Positions 35,982-56,091 are shown, counted from the stretch's first letter. The stretch: DNA of 64,000 nucleotides from Neorhizobium sp. SHOUNA12A (GCF_023006505.1 NZ_JALBGV010000021.1:1-64000), one strand, 5' to 3'. Numbers and translations are program-made. The notes: generated by a model from the letters alone, not told the origin.

Positions 35982-36598
35982 TTGAAACGCTCCTCTAGAG
36001 CTTCCACCGCGGCCTTGGAAAGCACCAGCTTGCCGCGACGCAGGATGTCGTAAACATTGATGCCCTGAACCGGCAGAACATCGACGTTCGGGATGTTCTG
36101 GGCTGCGAGCTTGAAATTGCTGTCGAGCTCAACGCCGCCGATGAACAACACGTTGGTGAGGCCGAGCGAAGCGAACGAACCGGCAAGCGCCTTGGTCTTT
36201 GCTTCGGCGGCAACCAGGTTGTCGACGATGATGATGTCTTCAGCCTTCATCTTTGCAGAGAGGGCGTGACGGAGAGCCAGCGCGCGAACCTTCTTCGGAA
36301 GGTCATGCTCGTGGCTGCGAACGACCGGGCCGTGAGCCTTGCCGCCGCCGCGGAACTGCGGAGCGCGAGCCGAATGGTGACGAGCGCGGCCCGTACCCTT
36401 CTGCTTGTACATCTTGGCACCGGTGCGGGAGACTTCAGCACGACCCTTGGTCTTGTGCGTGCCCTGCTGCTTCTTGGCGAGCTGCCAACGAACCATACGG
36501 GCCAGAATGTCTTCGCGGGGATCGAGGCCGAAAATCTCGTCCGACAGGGCTACCTTGCCGGCGTCTTTTCCCTCGAGGGTCTTGACGTTAAATTCCAT
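35978..36598 (-). CDS. rplD: Large-subunit ribosomal protein uL4
   Basis: A 206-residue protein; in E. coli L4 represses the S10 operon. [20 protein letters not shown], then [26 protein letters not shown] (the tunnel loop and rRNA-binding arm), and [23 protein letters not shown] 36598 gives the family start; the frame to 36679 runs into rplC and is rejected. Confidence 0.97.
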   Translation of the reverse strand: MEFNVKTLEGKDAGKVALSDEIFGLDPREDILARMVRWQLAKKQQGTHKTKGRAEVSRTGAKMYKQKGTGRARHHSARAPQFRGGGKAHGPVVRSHEHDLPKKVRALALRHALSAKMKAEDIIIVDNLVAAEAKTKALAGSFASLGLTNVLFIGGVELDSNFKLAAQNIPNVDVLPVQGINVYDILRRGKLVLSKAAVEALEERFK

Positions 36599-36611
36599 GT
36601 GCTTGGCTCCC

Positions 36612-37253
36612 TTACTTCGCGGCCGACTTGACGGCATCGCGAACGACGATCCAAGCGCCCTTGGAGCCGGGAACGGCACCCTTGACGAGGATCAGGCCAC
36701 GGTTCTCGTCGGTGGAAACGACTTCGAGGTTCTGGGTGGTGATACGCGTCTGGCCCATGTGACCAGCCATGCGCTTGCCCTTCCAGACCTTGCCCGGATC
36801 CTGGTTGTTACCAGTCGAACCATGCGAACGGTGCGAAACGGACACACCGTGCGTGGCGCGGAGACCACCGAAGTTATGGCGCTTCATGGCGCCGGCGAAA
36901 CCCTTACCGATCGAGGTACCGGTGACGTCCACCAGCTGACCCGCCGTGAAGTGACCCGCCGTCAGCTCGGTGCCGACGTCGATCAGATTGTCTTCGGAAA
37001 CGCGAAACTCGACGAGCTTCGCCTTCGGCTCGACTTCGGCAACGGCGAAATGGCCGCGCAGCGCCTTGGTCGTGTTCTTTACCTTGGCAGTACCGGCACC
37101 CAGCTGAACGGCAGTGTAGCCGTTCTTGTCTACGGTGCGCTGAGCCACGACCTGGCAGTTTTCCAACCGCAATACGGTTACAGGGACATGCTCGCCTGCG
37201 TCGTTGTAGACGCGCGTCATTCCCACCTTCTGTGCAATTACACCTGAACGCAT
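36612..37253 (-). CDS. rplC: Large-subunit ribosomal protein uL3
   Basis: A 213-residue protein near the peptidyl-transferase centre. [20 protein letters not shown] and the signature [20 protein letters not shown] with [27 protein letters not shown] are present; the glutamine in the NNQDPG loop is the residue methylated by PrmB in other bacteria. ATG 37253 is the usual start. Rho-independent signals are absent before rplD. Confidence 0.97.
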   Translation of the reverse strand: MRSGVIAQKVGMTRVYNDAGEHVPVTVLRLENCQVVAQRTVDKNGYTAVQLGAGTAKVKNTTKALRGHFAVAEVEPKAKLVEFRVSEDNLIDVGTELTAGHFTAGQLVDVTGTSIGKGFAGAMKRHNFGGLRATHGVSVSHRSHGSTGNNQDPGKVWKGKRMAGHMGQTRITTQNLEVVSTDENRGLILVKGAVPGSKGAWIVVRDAVKSAAK

Positions 37254-37290
37254 CGGTTCAATCCTTCTCACTCAGCCCGAGACAGAAGTC

Positions 37291-37599
37291 TCAGAGCTTG
37301 ATCTCAACATCGACACCAGCGGCGAGGTCGAGCTTCATCAGCGCGTCCACCGTCTGCGGTGTCGGGTCAACGATATCGAGAAGGCGCTTATGCGTGCGCA
37401 TCTCGAACTGCTCGCGGCTCTTCTTGTCGATGTGGGGGGACCTGTTAACCGTAAACTTCTCGATGCGGGTCGGAAGCGGAACGGGGCCCCGGACGCTTGC
37501 GCCGGTGCGCTTCGCCGTCGACACGATCTCGCGCGTCGACGCGTCGAGAATGCGGTGATCGAACGCCTTCAGGCGAATGCGGATATTTTGGCCGTTCAT
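37291..37599 (-). CDS. rpsJ: Small-subunit ribosomal protein uS10
   Basis: A 102-residue protein, also the NusE partner of NusB in transcription antitermination. [40 protein letters not shown] and [20 protein letters not shown] are typical. It opens the S10 operon, 262 bases downstream of tufA, so a promoter is expected in that gap. Confidence 0.98.
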   Translation of the reverse strand: MNGQNIRIRLKAFDHRILDASTREIVSTAKRTGASVRGPVPLPTRIEKFTVNRSPHIDKKSREQFEMRTHKRLLDIVDPTPQTVDALMKLDLAAGVDVEIKL

Positions 37600-37829
37600 T
37601 CGACGTTATCCTTGTTGTCTGTTTATCCACGTGCCAACCCAATAGGGCACGGGTTGTTCTCTTACCTTAAGGCGGACCACCGGTTTCAAAGATCGAAGGG
37701 GACACCGAAATACGGCGTCCCTTTCCAGTCTTCGGGCCTTCGGCCCACCTTGTCTGTTCATTGCCTGCCTCGAACCCGAAGCAGAGGGCAAATCACGCTC
37801 GCGCGCCATTTGCTACATTTTTGTGTCAT

Positions 37830-37855
37830 ACGCAAGCGGCCAAGGCCGCCTGCGT
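37830..37855 (-). terminator. Hairpin directly downstream of tufA
   Basis: ACGCA + GCGGC pair with GCCGC + TGCGT (37830-37855) with one A/C mismatch, starting six bases after the tufA stop. There is no U-run after it on the minus strand, so it may protect the 3' end more than terminate. The rest of the 262-base tufA-rpsJ gap has a GGGCC/GGCCC stem near 37735-37747. Confidence 0.55.
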
Positions 37856-37861
37856 TAAAAC

Positions 37862-39037
<1,176 letters not shown>

Positions 39038-39105
39038 TTCCGGCTTCTCCGTTCTTATCCCCGTCAGGGGTTATTCTCTAATTTGATTGGGCGGGGTTAC
39101 CCCGG

Positions 39106-41205
39106 TCACTTCTGACCGGAGTACTTGGCCTGGATTTCGTTTGCGACATTGGTCGGAACCGGTGCGTAGTGATCGAAGGTCATCGAATACTGCGCGCGGC
39201 CCTGAGACATGGAGCGCAGGTTGTCGACGTACTTGAACATGTTCGCGAGCGGCACATGGGCGTTGATCACGACGGCGATGCCGCGCGATTCCTGGCCCTG
39301 GATCTGGCCACGACGGGAGTTCAGGTCGCCGATAACGTCACCGACGTAATCTTCCGGAGTGACGACTTCGACCTTCATCATCGGCTCGAGGAGCTGAGCA
39401 CCGGCCTTCTTGGCTGCTTCACGGAAGCAGGCGCGAGACGCGATTTCGAATGCCAGAACCGAGGAGTCGACGTCATGGTAGGCACCGTCGATGAGCGTCG
39501 CCTTGACGCCCAGCATCGGGAAGCCAGCCAGCGGACCGGAAGACAGAACGCTTTCGATGCCCTTCTGGACGCCCGGGATGTATTCCTTCGGAACAGAACC
39601 GCCGACGATCTTGGACTCGAACTTGAAGTCGTCGCCGTCCGGGTTCGGTTCGAAGACGATCTTGACGCGCGCGAACTGGCCGGTACCACCGGACTGCTTC
39701 TTGTGCGTGTAATCTTCTTCGTGCTTGCGCGTGATGGTTTCGCGGTAAGCAACCTGCGGAGCACCGACGGTGGCTTCGACCTTGAACTCGCGACGCATGC
39801 GGTCGACGAGGATGTCGAGGTGAAGTTCGCCCATGCCGGCGATGATCGTCTGGCCGGACTCTTCGTCGGTCTTGACGCGGAAGGACGGGTCTTCGGCAGC
39901 CAGGCGGTTGAGCGCGAGGCCCATCTTTTCCTGGTCGCCCTTGGACTTCGGCTCGATGGCGATCTGGATGACCGGCTCGGGGAATTCCATGCGCTCGAGG
40001 ATGACCGGCTTCAGCGGATCGCAGAGCGTGTCGCCCGTGGTGGTTTCCTTCAGGCCTGCGAGAGCGACGATGTCGCCGGCGAAGGCTTCTTCGATGTCTT
40101 CACGGGAGTTCGAGTGCATCTGCAGCATGCGGCCGACGCGCTCGCGCTTTTCCTTGACCGTGTTCAACAGAGCAGCGCCCTTTTCGAGCTTGCCCGAATA
40201 GATACGGCAGAAGGTCAGCGAACCGACGAAGGGGTCGTTCATGATCTTGAACGCCAGCATCGAAAGCGGCTCGGTGTCATCGGGATGACGTTCGATTTCG
40301 GCTTCGGTCTTGACGTCGATGCCCTTGATGGCCGGAATGTCTGCCGGCGACGGCAGGAATTCGACAACCGCGTCGAGGAGCGGCTGAACGCCCTTGTTCT
40401 TGAAGGCAGAACCGCAGAACATCGGGAAGAACTTGACGTCGATCGTGCCGCGACGGATGAGCGCACGGATCTTATCGTTGTCCGGCATGACGCCGTTCAG
40501 ATAGTTTTCCATGGCTTCTTCGTCGATGTCGACAACCGTCTCGATCATCTTTTCGCGGAATTCTTCGGCACGAGCCTTCAGGTCTTCCGGGATTTCGACG
40601 ACGTCCCACTGGGCGCCGAGCGATTCATCGCGCCAGACGAGAGCGTTCATCTCGATCAGGTCGACGATGCCCTTGAATTCGGTTTCAGCACCGATCGGCA
40701 ACTGGCAGACAACCGCAGTCGCGCCGAGGCGCGTCTTGATCATCTCGACCGAGCGATAGAAATCGGCGCCAGTCTTGTCCATCTTGTTGCAGAAGATCAG
40801 GCGCGGAACCTTGTACTTGTCGGCCTGACGCCAGACGGTTTCCGTCTGCGGCTCAACGCCGGCATTGGCGTCGAGGAGAGCGACAGCACCGTCGAGCACG
40901 CGCAGCGAACGTTCGACTTCGATGGTGAAGTCGACGTGGCCGGGGGTGTCGATGATGTTGAAGCGGCGCATCTTGCCGTCACGGCCCTTCCAGAAGGTCG
41001 TGGTCGCAGCAGAGGTGATCGTGATGCCACGCTCCTGCTCCTGCTCCATCCAGTCCATCGTGGCTGCGCCGTCGTGAACTTCACCGATCTTGTGCGACTT
41101 GCCGGTGTAATAAAGGATACGCTCGGTGGTCGTGGTCTTGCCGGCGTCGATATGCGCCATGATACCGAAATTGCGGTAGTCTTCGATTTTATATTCGCGA
41201 GCCAT
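39106..41205 (-). CDS. fusA: Elongation factor G
   Basis: A 699-residue translocation GTPase with all five domains. [20 protein letters not shown] holds G1, [20 protein letters not shown] is G3, and [10 protein letters not shown] is G4. The domain IV tip region with [17 protein letters not shown] and the C-terminal [20 protein letters not shown] are present. Length is normal. It lies 33 bases after rpsG. Confidence 0.98.
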   Translation of the reverse strand: MAREYKIEDYRNFGIMAHIDAGKTTTTERILYYTGKSHKIGEVHDGAATMDWMEQEQERGITITSAATTTFWKGRDGKMRRFNIIDTPGHVDFTIEVERSLRVLDGAVALLDANAGVEPQTETVWRQADKYKVPRLIFCNKMDKTGADFYRSVEMIKTRLGATAVVCQLPIGAETEFKGIVDLIEMNALVWRDESLGAQWDVVEIPEDLKARAEEFREKMIETVVDIDEEAMENYLNGVMPDNDKIRALIRRGTIDVKFFPMFCGSAFKNKGVQPLLDAVVEFLPSPADIPAIKGIDVKTEAEIERHPDDTEPLSMLAFKIMNDPFVGSLTFCRIYSGKLEKGAALLNTVKEKRERVGRMLQMHSNSREDIEEAFAGDIVALAGLKETTTGDTLCDPLKPVILERMEFPEPVIQIAIEPKSKGDQEKMGLALNRLAAEDPSFRVKTDEESGQTIIAGMGELHLDILVDRMRREFKVEATVGAPQVAYRETITRKHEEDYTHKKQSGGTGQFARVKIVFEPNPDGDDFKFESKIVGGSVPKEYIPGVQKGIESVLSSGPLAGFPMLGVKATLIDGAYHDVDSSVLAFEIASRACFREAAKKAGAQLLEPMMKVEVVTPEDYVGDVIGDLNSRRGQIQGQESRGIAVVINAHVPLANMFKYVDNLRSMSQGRAQYSMTFDHYAPVPTNVANEIQAKYSGQK

Positions 41206-41238
41206 AGGACTGCCTTTCGAAATTCGATCGAGTGAAGA

Positions 41239-41721
<483 letters not shown>

Positions 41722-41787
41722 TCAATTGTTACGGGCGCTTTACCACGCGGAGAACCTCGCGCAGCGCCGGATAATCAGAATTCCGAA

Positions 41788-42159
41788 TTACTTCGGACGC
41801 TTCGCACCGTACTTGGAACGGCGCTGCTTGCGGTTCTTGACGCCCTGGGTGTCGAGAACGCCGCGAATGATGTGGTAGCGAACGCCCGGCAAGTCCTTGA
41901 CGCGGCCGCCGCGGATCATCACGACAGAGTGTTCCTGCAGGTTGTGGCCTTCACCCGGGATGTAGCCGATGACTTCGAAGCCGTTGGTCAGGCGAATCTT
42001 GGCAACCTTACGCAGAGCCGAGTTCGGCTTCTTCGGGGTCGTCGTGTAAACGCGGGTGCAAACGCCGCGCTTCTGGGGGTTTTCCTGCAGAGCAGGAACC
42101 TTGTTACGCTTTACGTTCGCCTGGCGAGGCTTGCGGATCAGCTGGTTTACGGTAGGCAT
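41788..42159 (-). CDS. rpsL: Small-subunit ribosomal protein uS12
   Basis: A 123-residue decoding-centre protein. [40 protein letters not shown] and [20 protein letters not shown] are conserved. The lysines corresponding to K43 and K88, which change in streptomycin-resistant mutants, are wild type here. It opens the str operon behind a leader of about 255 bases. Confidence 0.98.
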   Translation of the reverse strand: MPTVNQLIRKPRQANVKRNKVPALQENPQKRGVCTRVYTTTPKKPNSALRKVAKIRLTNGFEVIGYIPGEGHNLQEHSVVMIRGGRVKDLPGVRYHIIRGVLDTQGVKNRKQRRSKYGAKRPK

Positions 42160-42644
42160 TCAACCATCCCTTACGTTTTTCTCAGTACCCTTTCGGGCCG
42201 ATCTGATGCCGTTTCCGGCGGCGGCACACACATTTCCTCATGCGCAAAACGTGGCCCGATCCGCTTCTCGCGGATGGACCACAGAAAGCAGAGGACGCAT
42301 TCCTCATGCGTCGTGCGTGCAGCATTCGTGTCTTCAACGTGCGTATGGAACCGTGTCTGAGGCGTACTCCGGAACGAGTCGTTCCGAACGGGCAAGCCTC
42401 ACATCGCTTCCGATGCGGGGCGTTTACTGTTTTCCCCCCTGCCCGTCAAGACCGAATCCTAAATTATTGCCCCAAACCCTTGGTTTCGGGGGCAAATGGA
42501 GGGTTTCGAGACAAGTTTCGTGAAATATGACATGCCCTCGCGGATAATGTTTGGGAATCATCGCCGATCGCACTAAAGAGTGCGGGAACCTTCCGTTCCG
42601 CCTCGTCTTCGGACGATACCAGGGATTCGCTTGCGGAGATGACC
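42160..42644. other. Divergent region between rpsL and a small unknown gene
   Basis: About 485 bases. Besides the rpsL promoter (42421-42450), the rpsL leader contains a 17-base palindrome CGGAACGA-G-TCGTTCCG (42370-42386) and a 6-bp stem ATCCGC/GCGGAT (42259-42275). TTCCTCATGCG occurs twice, near 42234 and 42300. These may form an S7 or S12 feedback site. No gene is seen. Confidence 0.55.
42421..42450 (-). promoter_or_regulatory. Promoter of the str operon (rpsL)
   Basis: On the minus strand CTTGACG (42450-42444) with TTGACG as -35, 17 bases, then TAAACG (42426-42421). The rhizobial CTTGAC box is exact. Transcription would start near 42414. Confidence 0.72.
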
Positions 42645-42938
42645 ATGATCGCCACACCCGACAATGACAACAACCTCGACGGGCCGATGGTCTTCATCAT
42701 CATCGGCAAGGGCTACGAAAAGAAGGGTGCCGAGGGCATCGAGCTGCATATCATGCTGCGCGCGCCGGACGACGATTCCGCCGTCCGCGAAGCGCTCAAC
42801 GCGCTCTCCGAAGAAGGCTTCATCGAGGCCGACCTCGACCAGATCGGCATCCTGACCGACGAACCGACCGAGGAGCCGCATGCCTCCGCCTACCAGGGCG
42901 CCCTCGAAGGCGAAGTGGCGATCATCCGGTTCGAGTAG
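42645..42938 (+). CDS. Small acidic protein of unknown function
   Basis: A 97-residue protein I do not recognise. It starts MIATPDNDNNLDGPMVFIII, then shows GIELHIMLRAPDDDSAVREA and DLDQIGILTDEPTEEPH, ending GEVAIIRFE. It is strongly acidic, with a mixed alpha/beta pattern and no signal peptide. ATG 42645 has GGAG six bases upstream; ATG 42639 overlaps that site. It is the only plus-strand gene inside the ribosomal and polymerase block, head to head with rpsL and tail to tail with rpoC. Confidence 0.75.
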   Translation: MIATPDNDNNLDGPMVFIIIGKGYEKKGAEGIELHIMLRAPDDDSAVREALNALSEEGFIEADLDQIGILTDEPTEEPHASAYQGALEGEVAIIRFE

Positions 42939-43053
42939 CCCCGATCTCCAAAGAGGCCTGGCTGCCCTCGCCTCCTCCGGCTGGCGGACGTTGTCTCTCC
43001 TTACCCTCACCAGTGGCGACACGTCCACGTTTCGCCAGAGCATGCACCAAGTC

Positions 43054-43078
43054 GCCGGACAGTTCCGGCGGCTTTTTT
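43054..43078 (+). terminator. Terminator of the small unknown gene
   Basis: GCCGGA/TCCGGC (43054-43069) with a CAGT loop, followed after three bases by TTTTTT. Confidence 0.6.
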
Positions 43079-43106
43079 GATGCCCTGTCCCTTGGCCCGA
43101 AACGAA

Positions 43107-43136
43107 AAAACCGCCCGGATCGCTCCGGGCGGTTTT
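43107..43136 (-). terminator. Terminator of the rpoBC operon
   Basis: AAAACCGCCCGGA (43107-43119) pairs with TCCGGGCGGTTTT (43124-43136), a 13-bp stem. The loop reads GCGA on the mRNA strand and the stem ends in TTTT, 24 bases past the rpoC stop. It is symmetric and can work for both convergent genes. Confidence 0.9.
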
Positions 43137-43159
43137 GATTTCCAATTGGCCGTTACCGA

Positions 43160-47368
<4,209 letters not shown>

Positions 47369-47554
47369 GCCTATCTCCTTTAGGGGCGGAAGCCCTCGGC
47401 TGGCGATCGAAACGGTCCGAATTCCCGGGAGGGACCGCCCGATGCTCTAAAACAGTATTAGCCGCGAAATGCGGCAAAAATCCCCTGTCCTTCCGGCGGA
47501 TACCGGAGGTGGGAGTGGCACGCGCCCATTCCTGGCGCGCGCCGGCTTGTCGTT

Positions 47555-51691
<4,137 letters not shown>

Positions 51692-51851
51692 CGTCGCTCC
51701 TTCAAACTTGCATCCGGGCCTGCAACGGACGGGGTTCGCTGGCCAGTCGATCCCGTCGATCAATGGGTATTCCCAATCTCGTCCCACCTCTCGAACACGC
51801 CAGGCCGGATTGCCTTTTCTGTTCGATTCGGGACCATCCTCTTGAGAACCC

Positions 51852-51887
51852 ATTACCCAGGAACCGTTTTGACGGTTCCTGGGTAAT
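51852..51887 (-). other. 16-bp perfect hairpin between rplL and rpoB (RNase III-type site)
   Basis: ATTACCCAGGAACCGT (51852-51867) pairs with ACGGTTCCTGGGTAAT (51872-51887) around four bases, with no U-tail. In E. coli the same gap holds an RNase III processing hairpin next to a weak terminator. A long perfect duplex here fits that role. Confidence 0.7.
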
Positions 51888-51902
51888 ATGTTCGGAGGAA
51901 AC

Positions 51903-51929
51903 CGGCGGGAGAGGAGACCCCTCCCGCCG
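51903..51929 (-). terminator. Candidate attenuator between rplL and rpoB
   Basis: CGGCGGGAG (51903-51911) pairs with CTCCCGCCG (51921-51929), 11 bases after the rplL stop. On the mRNA the stem is followed by GTTTCC, a weak U-run. It could let only part of the rplJL transcripts reach rpoB. Confidence 0.5.
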
Positions 51930-51939
51930 CATTCCGATA

Positions 51940-52317
<378 letters not shown>

Positions 52318-52377
52318 TTTGATAGTTCCTTATATTCGGTTCGAACTTGATTTGGGTATGAACAGCGAAAAACCGCC

Positions 52378-52899
52378 TTAAGCGGCTTCCTCGTCCTTCT
52401 TGGCGTAGGCCGCGAACACGCGGGCAAGCTGGCTTGCCGGTGCTGCAACAACCGTCGCGATACGCGATGCCGGGGCATTCAAGAGGCCCAGCAGCTTGCC
52501 GCGAAGCTCGTCCAGCGAAGGCAGGGTCGCAAGCGACTTGACCGCATCCGCAGTGAGCGTGGTTGCACCCATGGAACCGCCCAGAACAATGATCTTGTCA
52601 TTGGTCTTGGCGAAATCCATGACGACCTTCGGAGCCGTTACCGGGTCTTCGCTGAATGCGATCAGCGTCTGACCCTTGAAGAGATTTGACATCCCTTCCG
52701 ACTCCGTACCCTGAAGAGCGATCTTGGCCAGACGGTTCTTCGCGACTTTGACGGTGCCGCCAGCAGCGCGCATCTTCGAACGAAAATCGTTCATCTGCGC
52801 AACTGTGACACCAGCATAGTGGGCCACGACAACCGAACCAGAAGCCTTGAAGACTTCGTTCAGCTCCGTGACAAATTCGCGCTTTTCCGCTCTTTCCAC
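52378..52899 (-). CDS. rplJ: Large-subunit ribosomal protein uL10
   Basis: A 173-residue stalk base that binds the L12 dimers through its C-terminal helix and, in other bacteria, represses its own leader. The GTG start at 52899 ([20 protein letters not shown]) has GGAG seven bases upstream and gives the family length; the frame from 53046 crosses leader hairpins and is rejected. [20 protein letters not shown] and [20 protein letters not shown] are typical. Confidence 0.96.
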   Translation of the reverse strand: MERAEKREFVTELNEVFKASGSVVVAHYAGVTVAQMNDFRSKMRAAGGTVKVAKNRLAKIALQGTESEGMSNLFKGQTLIAFSEDPVTAPKVVMDFAKTNDKIIVLGGSMGATTLTADAVKSLATLPSLDELRGKLLGLLNAPASRIATVVAAPASQLARVFAAYAKKDEEAA

Positions 52900-53246
52900 T
52901 GTCTGTCTCCAGTTGACGGGACCGCAATCCTGCAGGCCCCATCGGGTTGCCTTTGCCTCAAGGGATCCCTTGATTAGGACCCCAAGCGACGCTTGAGGAT
53001 CCTGTCCCCTCGCACTGTCGCCACTGGGGCTCCAGGCACAAGGCACACTAGGCTCGAACCGAATTCGTAAAGCGCGCTAGCGCCTCAAAAATCTCGGGTC
53101 TTACCCGTCTCATGCAGGCATCAAGTGATTAAGGTCGAAACCACCCGCAATCTCGGACAGGAATTCCCAGGTTTCCCTGGGAAATTCCCGGCCCCGAAGG
53201 ACCGGGAATTCATGCAGTCCAGAACCCAAAGGCGCTGGACAGAACT
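52900..53246 (-). promoter_or_regulatory. rplA-rplJ intergenic leader with alternative RNA stems
   Basis: This 347-base gap has no gene. Near rplJ, CCCCAAGC/GCTTGAGG (52980-52998), CCTCAAG/CTTGAGG (52956-52962 with 52992-52998) and CAAGG/CCTTG (52959-52972) compete for the same bases, as in L10-controlled leaders. Near rplA, two stable hairpins stand in a row: TTCCCAGG/CCTGGGAA (53164-53183, mRNA loop GAAA) and AATTCCCGG/CCGGGAATT (53183-53210). A promoter is likely but was not pinned down. Confidence 0.6.
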
Positions 53247-53942
53247 TTAGATCGTCACCGTCGACGGATCGATCTTGACGCCCGGACCCATGGTCGAGGA
53301 AATCGCTACGCGCTTGACGTAGTTACCCTTCGCACCAGCCGGCTTGGCCTTAATGACCGCATCGGCGAAAGCCTTGATGTTCTCTTCGAGGGCCTTGGCT
53401 TCGAAGGAAGCCTTGCCGATGCCGGCGTGGATGATGCCAGCCTTCTCGACGCGGAACTCGACAGCGCCGCCCTTGGAAGCCTTGACGGCGCCCGTGACGT
53501 CCATGGTGACGGTTCCGACCTTCGGGTTCGGCATCATGCCGCGCGGGCCGAGAACCTTACCGAGACGACCGACGAGCGGCATCATGTCCGGGGTGGCGAT
53601 GCAGCGATCGAAGTCGATCTTGCCGCCCTGAACGATTTCGACCAGATCTTCGGCGCCGACGATGTCTGCACCGGCAGCCTTGGCTTCGTCAGCCTTGGCG
53701 CCACGTGCGAAAACGGCGACGCGAACGTCACGGCCGGTACCGTTCGGCAGGTTGACCACGCCGCGGACCATCTGGTCTGCGTGACGCGGATCGACGCCGA
53801 GGTTCATGGAGATTTCGACGGTTTCGTCGAACTTCGCCGTGGCGCGAACCTTGACCATCGAAATGGCTTCCGTCAGGGCGACCAGCTTGGTCGGATCGAC
53901 GCCTTCGCGGATCTTCTGAATACGCTTTGCAAGCTTTACCAT
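53247..53942 (-). CDS. rplA: Large-subunit ribosomal protein uL1
   Basis: A 231-residue L1-stalk protein that helps release deacylated tRNA; in E. coli it represses rpl[42 protein letters not shown] and [17 protein letters not shown] are family motifs. It begins one base after the rplK stop, so the two are coupled. Confidence 0.98.
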   Translation of the reverse strand: MVKLAKRIQKIREGVDPTKLVALTEAISMVKVRATAKFDETVEISMNLGVDPRHADQMVRGVVNLPNGTGRDVRVAVFARGAKADEAKAAGADIVGAEDLVEIVQGGKIDFDRCIATPDMMPLVGRLGKVLGPRGMMPNPKVGTVTMDVTGAVKASKGGAVEFRVEKAGIIHAGIGKASFEAKALEENIKAFADAVIKAKPAGAKGNYVKRVAISSTMGPGVKIDPSTVTI

Positions 53943-53943
53943 G

Positions 53944-54375
53944 TTAAGCCACCACTTCCAGGCCCATGGCGCGGGCAGAGCCCTCGATCATGGCCATTGC
54001 GCCTTCGAGATCGGCCGCGTTCAGATCCTTCATCTTCGCCTGGGCGATGGTCTGGATCTGAGCCTTGGTCAGGGTGCCAGCCTTGGCGCCCTTGCCCGGG
54101 GTCTTCGAACCCGAGGTGATCTTCGCTTCCTTCTTCAGCCAATAGCTGACCGGAGGCTGCTTCATCGCGAAGGTGAAGGACTTGTCCTGGAAATAGGTGA
54201 TGACGACTGGGATCGGCATGCCCTTTTCCATTTCCTGCGTGGCGGCGTTGAACGCCTTGCAGAATTCCATGATGTTGATGCCGCGCTGACCAAGTGCAGG
54301 ACCGATCGGCGGGGACGGATTGGCCGACCCTGCCTTTACCTGCAGCTTGAGGTGGCCCATAACTTTCTTAGCCAT
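53944..54375 (-). CDS. rplK: Large-subunit ribosomal protein uL11
   Basis: A 143-residue protein at the GTPase-associated centre, needed for RelA activation. The ATG at 54375 opens [20 protein letters not shown]; the factor-side loop [20 protein letters not shown] and the proline-rich linker to the rRNA-binding domain are intact. The frame to 54480 crosses leader hairpins and is not used. Confidence 0.97.
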   Translation of the reverse strand: MAKKVMGHLKLQVKAGSANPSPPIGPALGQRGINIMEFCKAFNAATQEMEKGMPIPVVITYFQDKSFTFAMKQPPVSYWLKKEAKITSGSKTPGKGAKAGTLTKAQIQTIAQAKMKDLNAADLEGAMAMIEGSARAMGLEVVA

Positions 54376-54393
54376 AACTCTCTGCCTTTCGAG

Positions 54394-54531
54394 AGACCGG
54401 TTACCCGGCTCATTAGAGACCGGTTTCCCGGTCCGACATGCCGGCTTTCGCCGGCGGCTGCGGTTGCGTGGTTCGGCCAAAATGCCCGGCTAAGGCACCG
54501 TTCCTCCCACGCGCTTGCGGCAAACGCCGCA
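54394..54531 (-). promoter_or_regulatory. Array of tetraloop hairpins in the nusG-rplK gap
   Basis: Four hairpins follow one another in the 198-base gap: 54394-54410 (CCGG stem, mRNA loop GTAA), 54418-54433 (GACCGG/CCGGTC, GAAA), 54440-54455 (GCCGGC/GCCGGC, GAAA) and 54516-54531 (TGCGGC/GCCGCA, GTTT). The first two lie in a 16-base direct repeat, GAGACCGGTTNCCCGG. They form the rplK leader, where L1 feedback would be expected. Confidence 0.7.
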
Positions 54532-54573
54532 CGAGACCCGCTGCGCAAACAGCAGGCCCCATTTCGAAATTCA

Positions 54574-55104
54574 TCAGACCTTTTCGACCTGGGCGTATTC
54601 CAGCTCGACCGGGGTCGCACGACCGAAGATCGAGACCTCGACCTTGAGGCGCGAACGCTCTTCGTCGACATCCTGTACGGTGCCGTTGAACGACGCGAAC
54701 GGACCGTCCGACACGCGGACCTGCTCGCCGATTTCGAAGGTGATCGAGGACTTCGGCCGCTCGACACCTTCCTGAACCTGACCGAGAATGCGCTCGGCTT
54801 CGAAGTCCGGGATCGGCACCGGCTTGTTGTCGGAACCAAGGAAGCCGGTAACCTTCGGCGTGTTCTTGATCAGGTGATAGGCTTCATCGGTCAGGTTGGC
54901 CCGAACCATGACGTAACCCGGAAAGAACTTGCGCTCGGAATCAACCTTACGGCCGCGGCGCACCTCGACGACCTTTTCGGTCGGCACGAGGATCTTTTCG
55001 AACAGGTGCTCAAGCCCCTTCTGGCGAGCCTTGTTCTCGATGTCCTCGGCCACCTTCTTCTCAAAATTAGAATATGCGTGGACGATGTACCAACGCGCCG
55101 CCAT
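54574..55104 (-). CDS. nusG: Transcription termination/antitermination factor NusG
   Basis: A 176-residue factor that binds RNA polymerase and links it to Rho or the ribosome. The NGN domain opens ARWYIVHAYSNFEKKVAEDI, and FFPGYVMVRANLTDEAYHLI is its conserved core; the KOW domain has IGEQVRVSDGPFASFNGTVQ. It follows secE by 15 bases. Confidence 0.98.
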   Translation of the reverse strand: MAARWYIVHAYSNFEKKVAEDIENKARQKGLEHLFEKILVPTEKVVEVRRGRKVDSERKFFPGYVMVRANLTDEAYHLIKNTPKVTGFLGSDNKPVPIPDFEAERILGQVQEGVERPKSSITFEIGEQVRVSDGPFASFNGTVQDVDEERSRLKVEVSIFGRATPVELEYAQVEKV

Positions 55105-55119
55105 CTTTATTCTCCAGGA

Positions 55120-55320
55120 TCAAACGCTGACGTTCAGTACGAGACGGAGCAACCATCCCATAAGCTGGTCTGCAGCGAAGAAAAACAGCGCAGCGAACAC
55201 AACCATAACCAGAACCATGGCCGTGGAAATCATGGTCTCACGACGAGACGGCCAATGGATTTTCGTCGTCTCGGAGCGCACTTGGCGCAGAAACGTAACG
55301 GGATTGGTTTTGGATGCCAT
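55120..55320 (-). CDS. secE: Preprotein translocase subunit SecE
   Basis: A 66-residue single-span SecE, the short type. An amphipathic helix (NPVTFLRQVRSETTKIHWPS, with the conserved KIHWPSRRET) precedes one membrane helix (MVLVMVVFAALFFFAADQLM). It clamps SecY. ATG 55320 gives the typical start MASKTNP. It is the first gene of the secE-nusG unit, preceded by its own promoter. Confidence 0.95.
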   Translation of the reverse strand: MASKTNPVTFLRQVRSETTKIHWPSRRETMISTAMVLVMVVFAALFFFAADQLMGWLLRLVLNVSV

Positions 55321-55393
55321 AGATTGCCCACGCAATTACGGCGCGTAAAGCTGAACTCTCTCAGCCCCACGCACCGCGTGTCTGTTTTGACCT

Positions 55394-55422
55394 ACATAAA
55401 CACCCCTTCCCCTTTACACAAG
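55394..55422 (-). promoter_or_regulatory. Promoter of secE-nusG
   Basis: On the minus strand CTTGTG (55422-55417), 17 bases, TTATGT (55399-55394). It lies between tRNA-Trp and secE and agrees with the rhizobial housekeeping consensus. Confidence 0.65.
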
Positions 55423-55517
55423 AGGGAAAACAGTGTTCGATGAAATTTCGCCGTTTTGTACGACGGCCATTTCCCGACAATTCCGCTGCGGATAATCTCG
55501 CGCCAATCATCTGAAAA

Positions 55518-55593
<76 letters not shown>

Positions 55594-56091
55594 TCAACCT
55601 TGGCGGAACGTAAACCGGAAACTCCGGCTCGCCGCCAACTGGCTAGGCGCTCCCTTTAAGGGGATGCGCTGCGCTTTGCAAGCGCATTTTTGAATATCCG
55701 AACCGTTCACCTGAGCTTTCGGCCCAACCTCGGATGTCTCCGCCATCCGGGCCACCGAAAGCACCTCTTCCGCAGCCAGTCACCGAGCGGAGACTTGCTC
55801 CGCCTGATGATCTCGCCCACCCCCACTCCGTATGCGCCCCAGAAAATATGTCTCTTCAAGGGTACGTGCGATTGACAGTGGCCACAGAGCACGACGGCGG
55901 CAGCGCACCAGCCCCTGAGCACCGTGGCGCCGCAGGTCGCGTGTCCGTGGCCGGCGGGCCGCCATCCCATGAGCTCGGCAAGCTGTGATATGTCGGGCGC
56001 CGGAACGCCGTTTCCGTTACGAGAACGACCTGTTTTCGACATGCTGACTCCGGGTGAACCTCCCAATTGCCAGAGGGTCAGGGCCGAATGC
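55594..56091. other. Gap between tRNA-Trp and tufB, no supported gene
   Basis: About 500 bases. An open frame on minus (55707-56093, up to 128 codons; a shorter start gives MSKTGRSRNGNGVPAPD) and one on plus (55734-55988, 84 codons) overlap each other. The minus product is unusually rich in Trp, Cys, His and Arg and matches nothing I know. I leave both as unproven. The tRNA-Trp promoter must lie in its right or middle part. Confidence 0.45.

Noticed and set aside
51692-51853. N-terminal extension of rpoB
   Set aside because: It would start inside the 16-bp intercistronic hairpin. Family homology begins at 51691.
52900-53046. ATG-started extension of rplJ
   Set aside because: It crosses the leader stems. 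The GTG at 52899 has a good ribosome-binding site and gives normal length.
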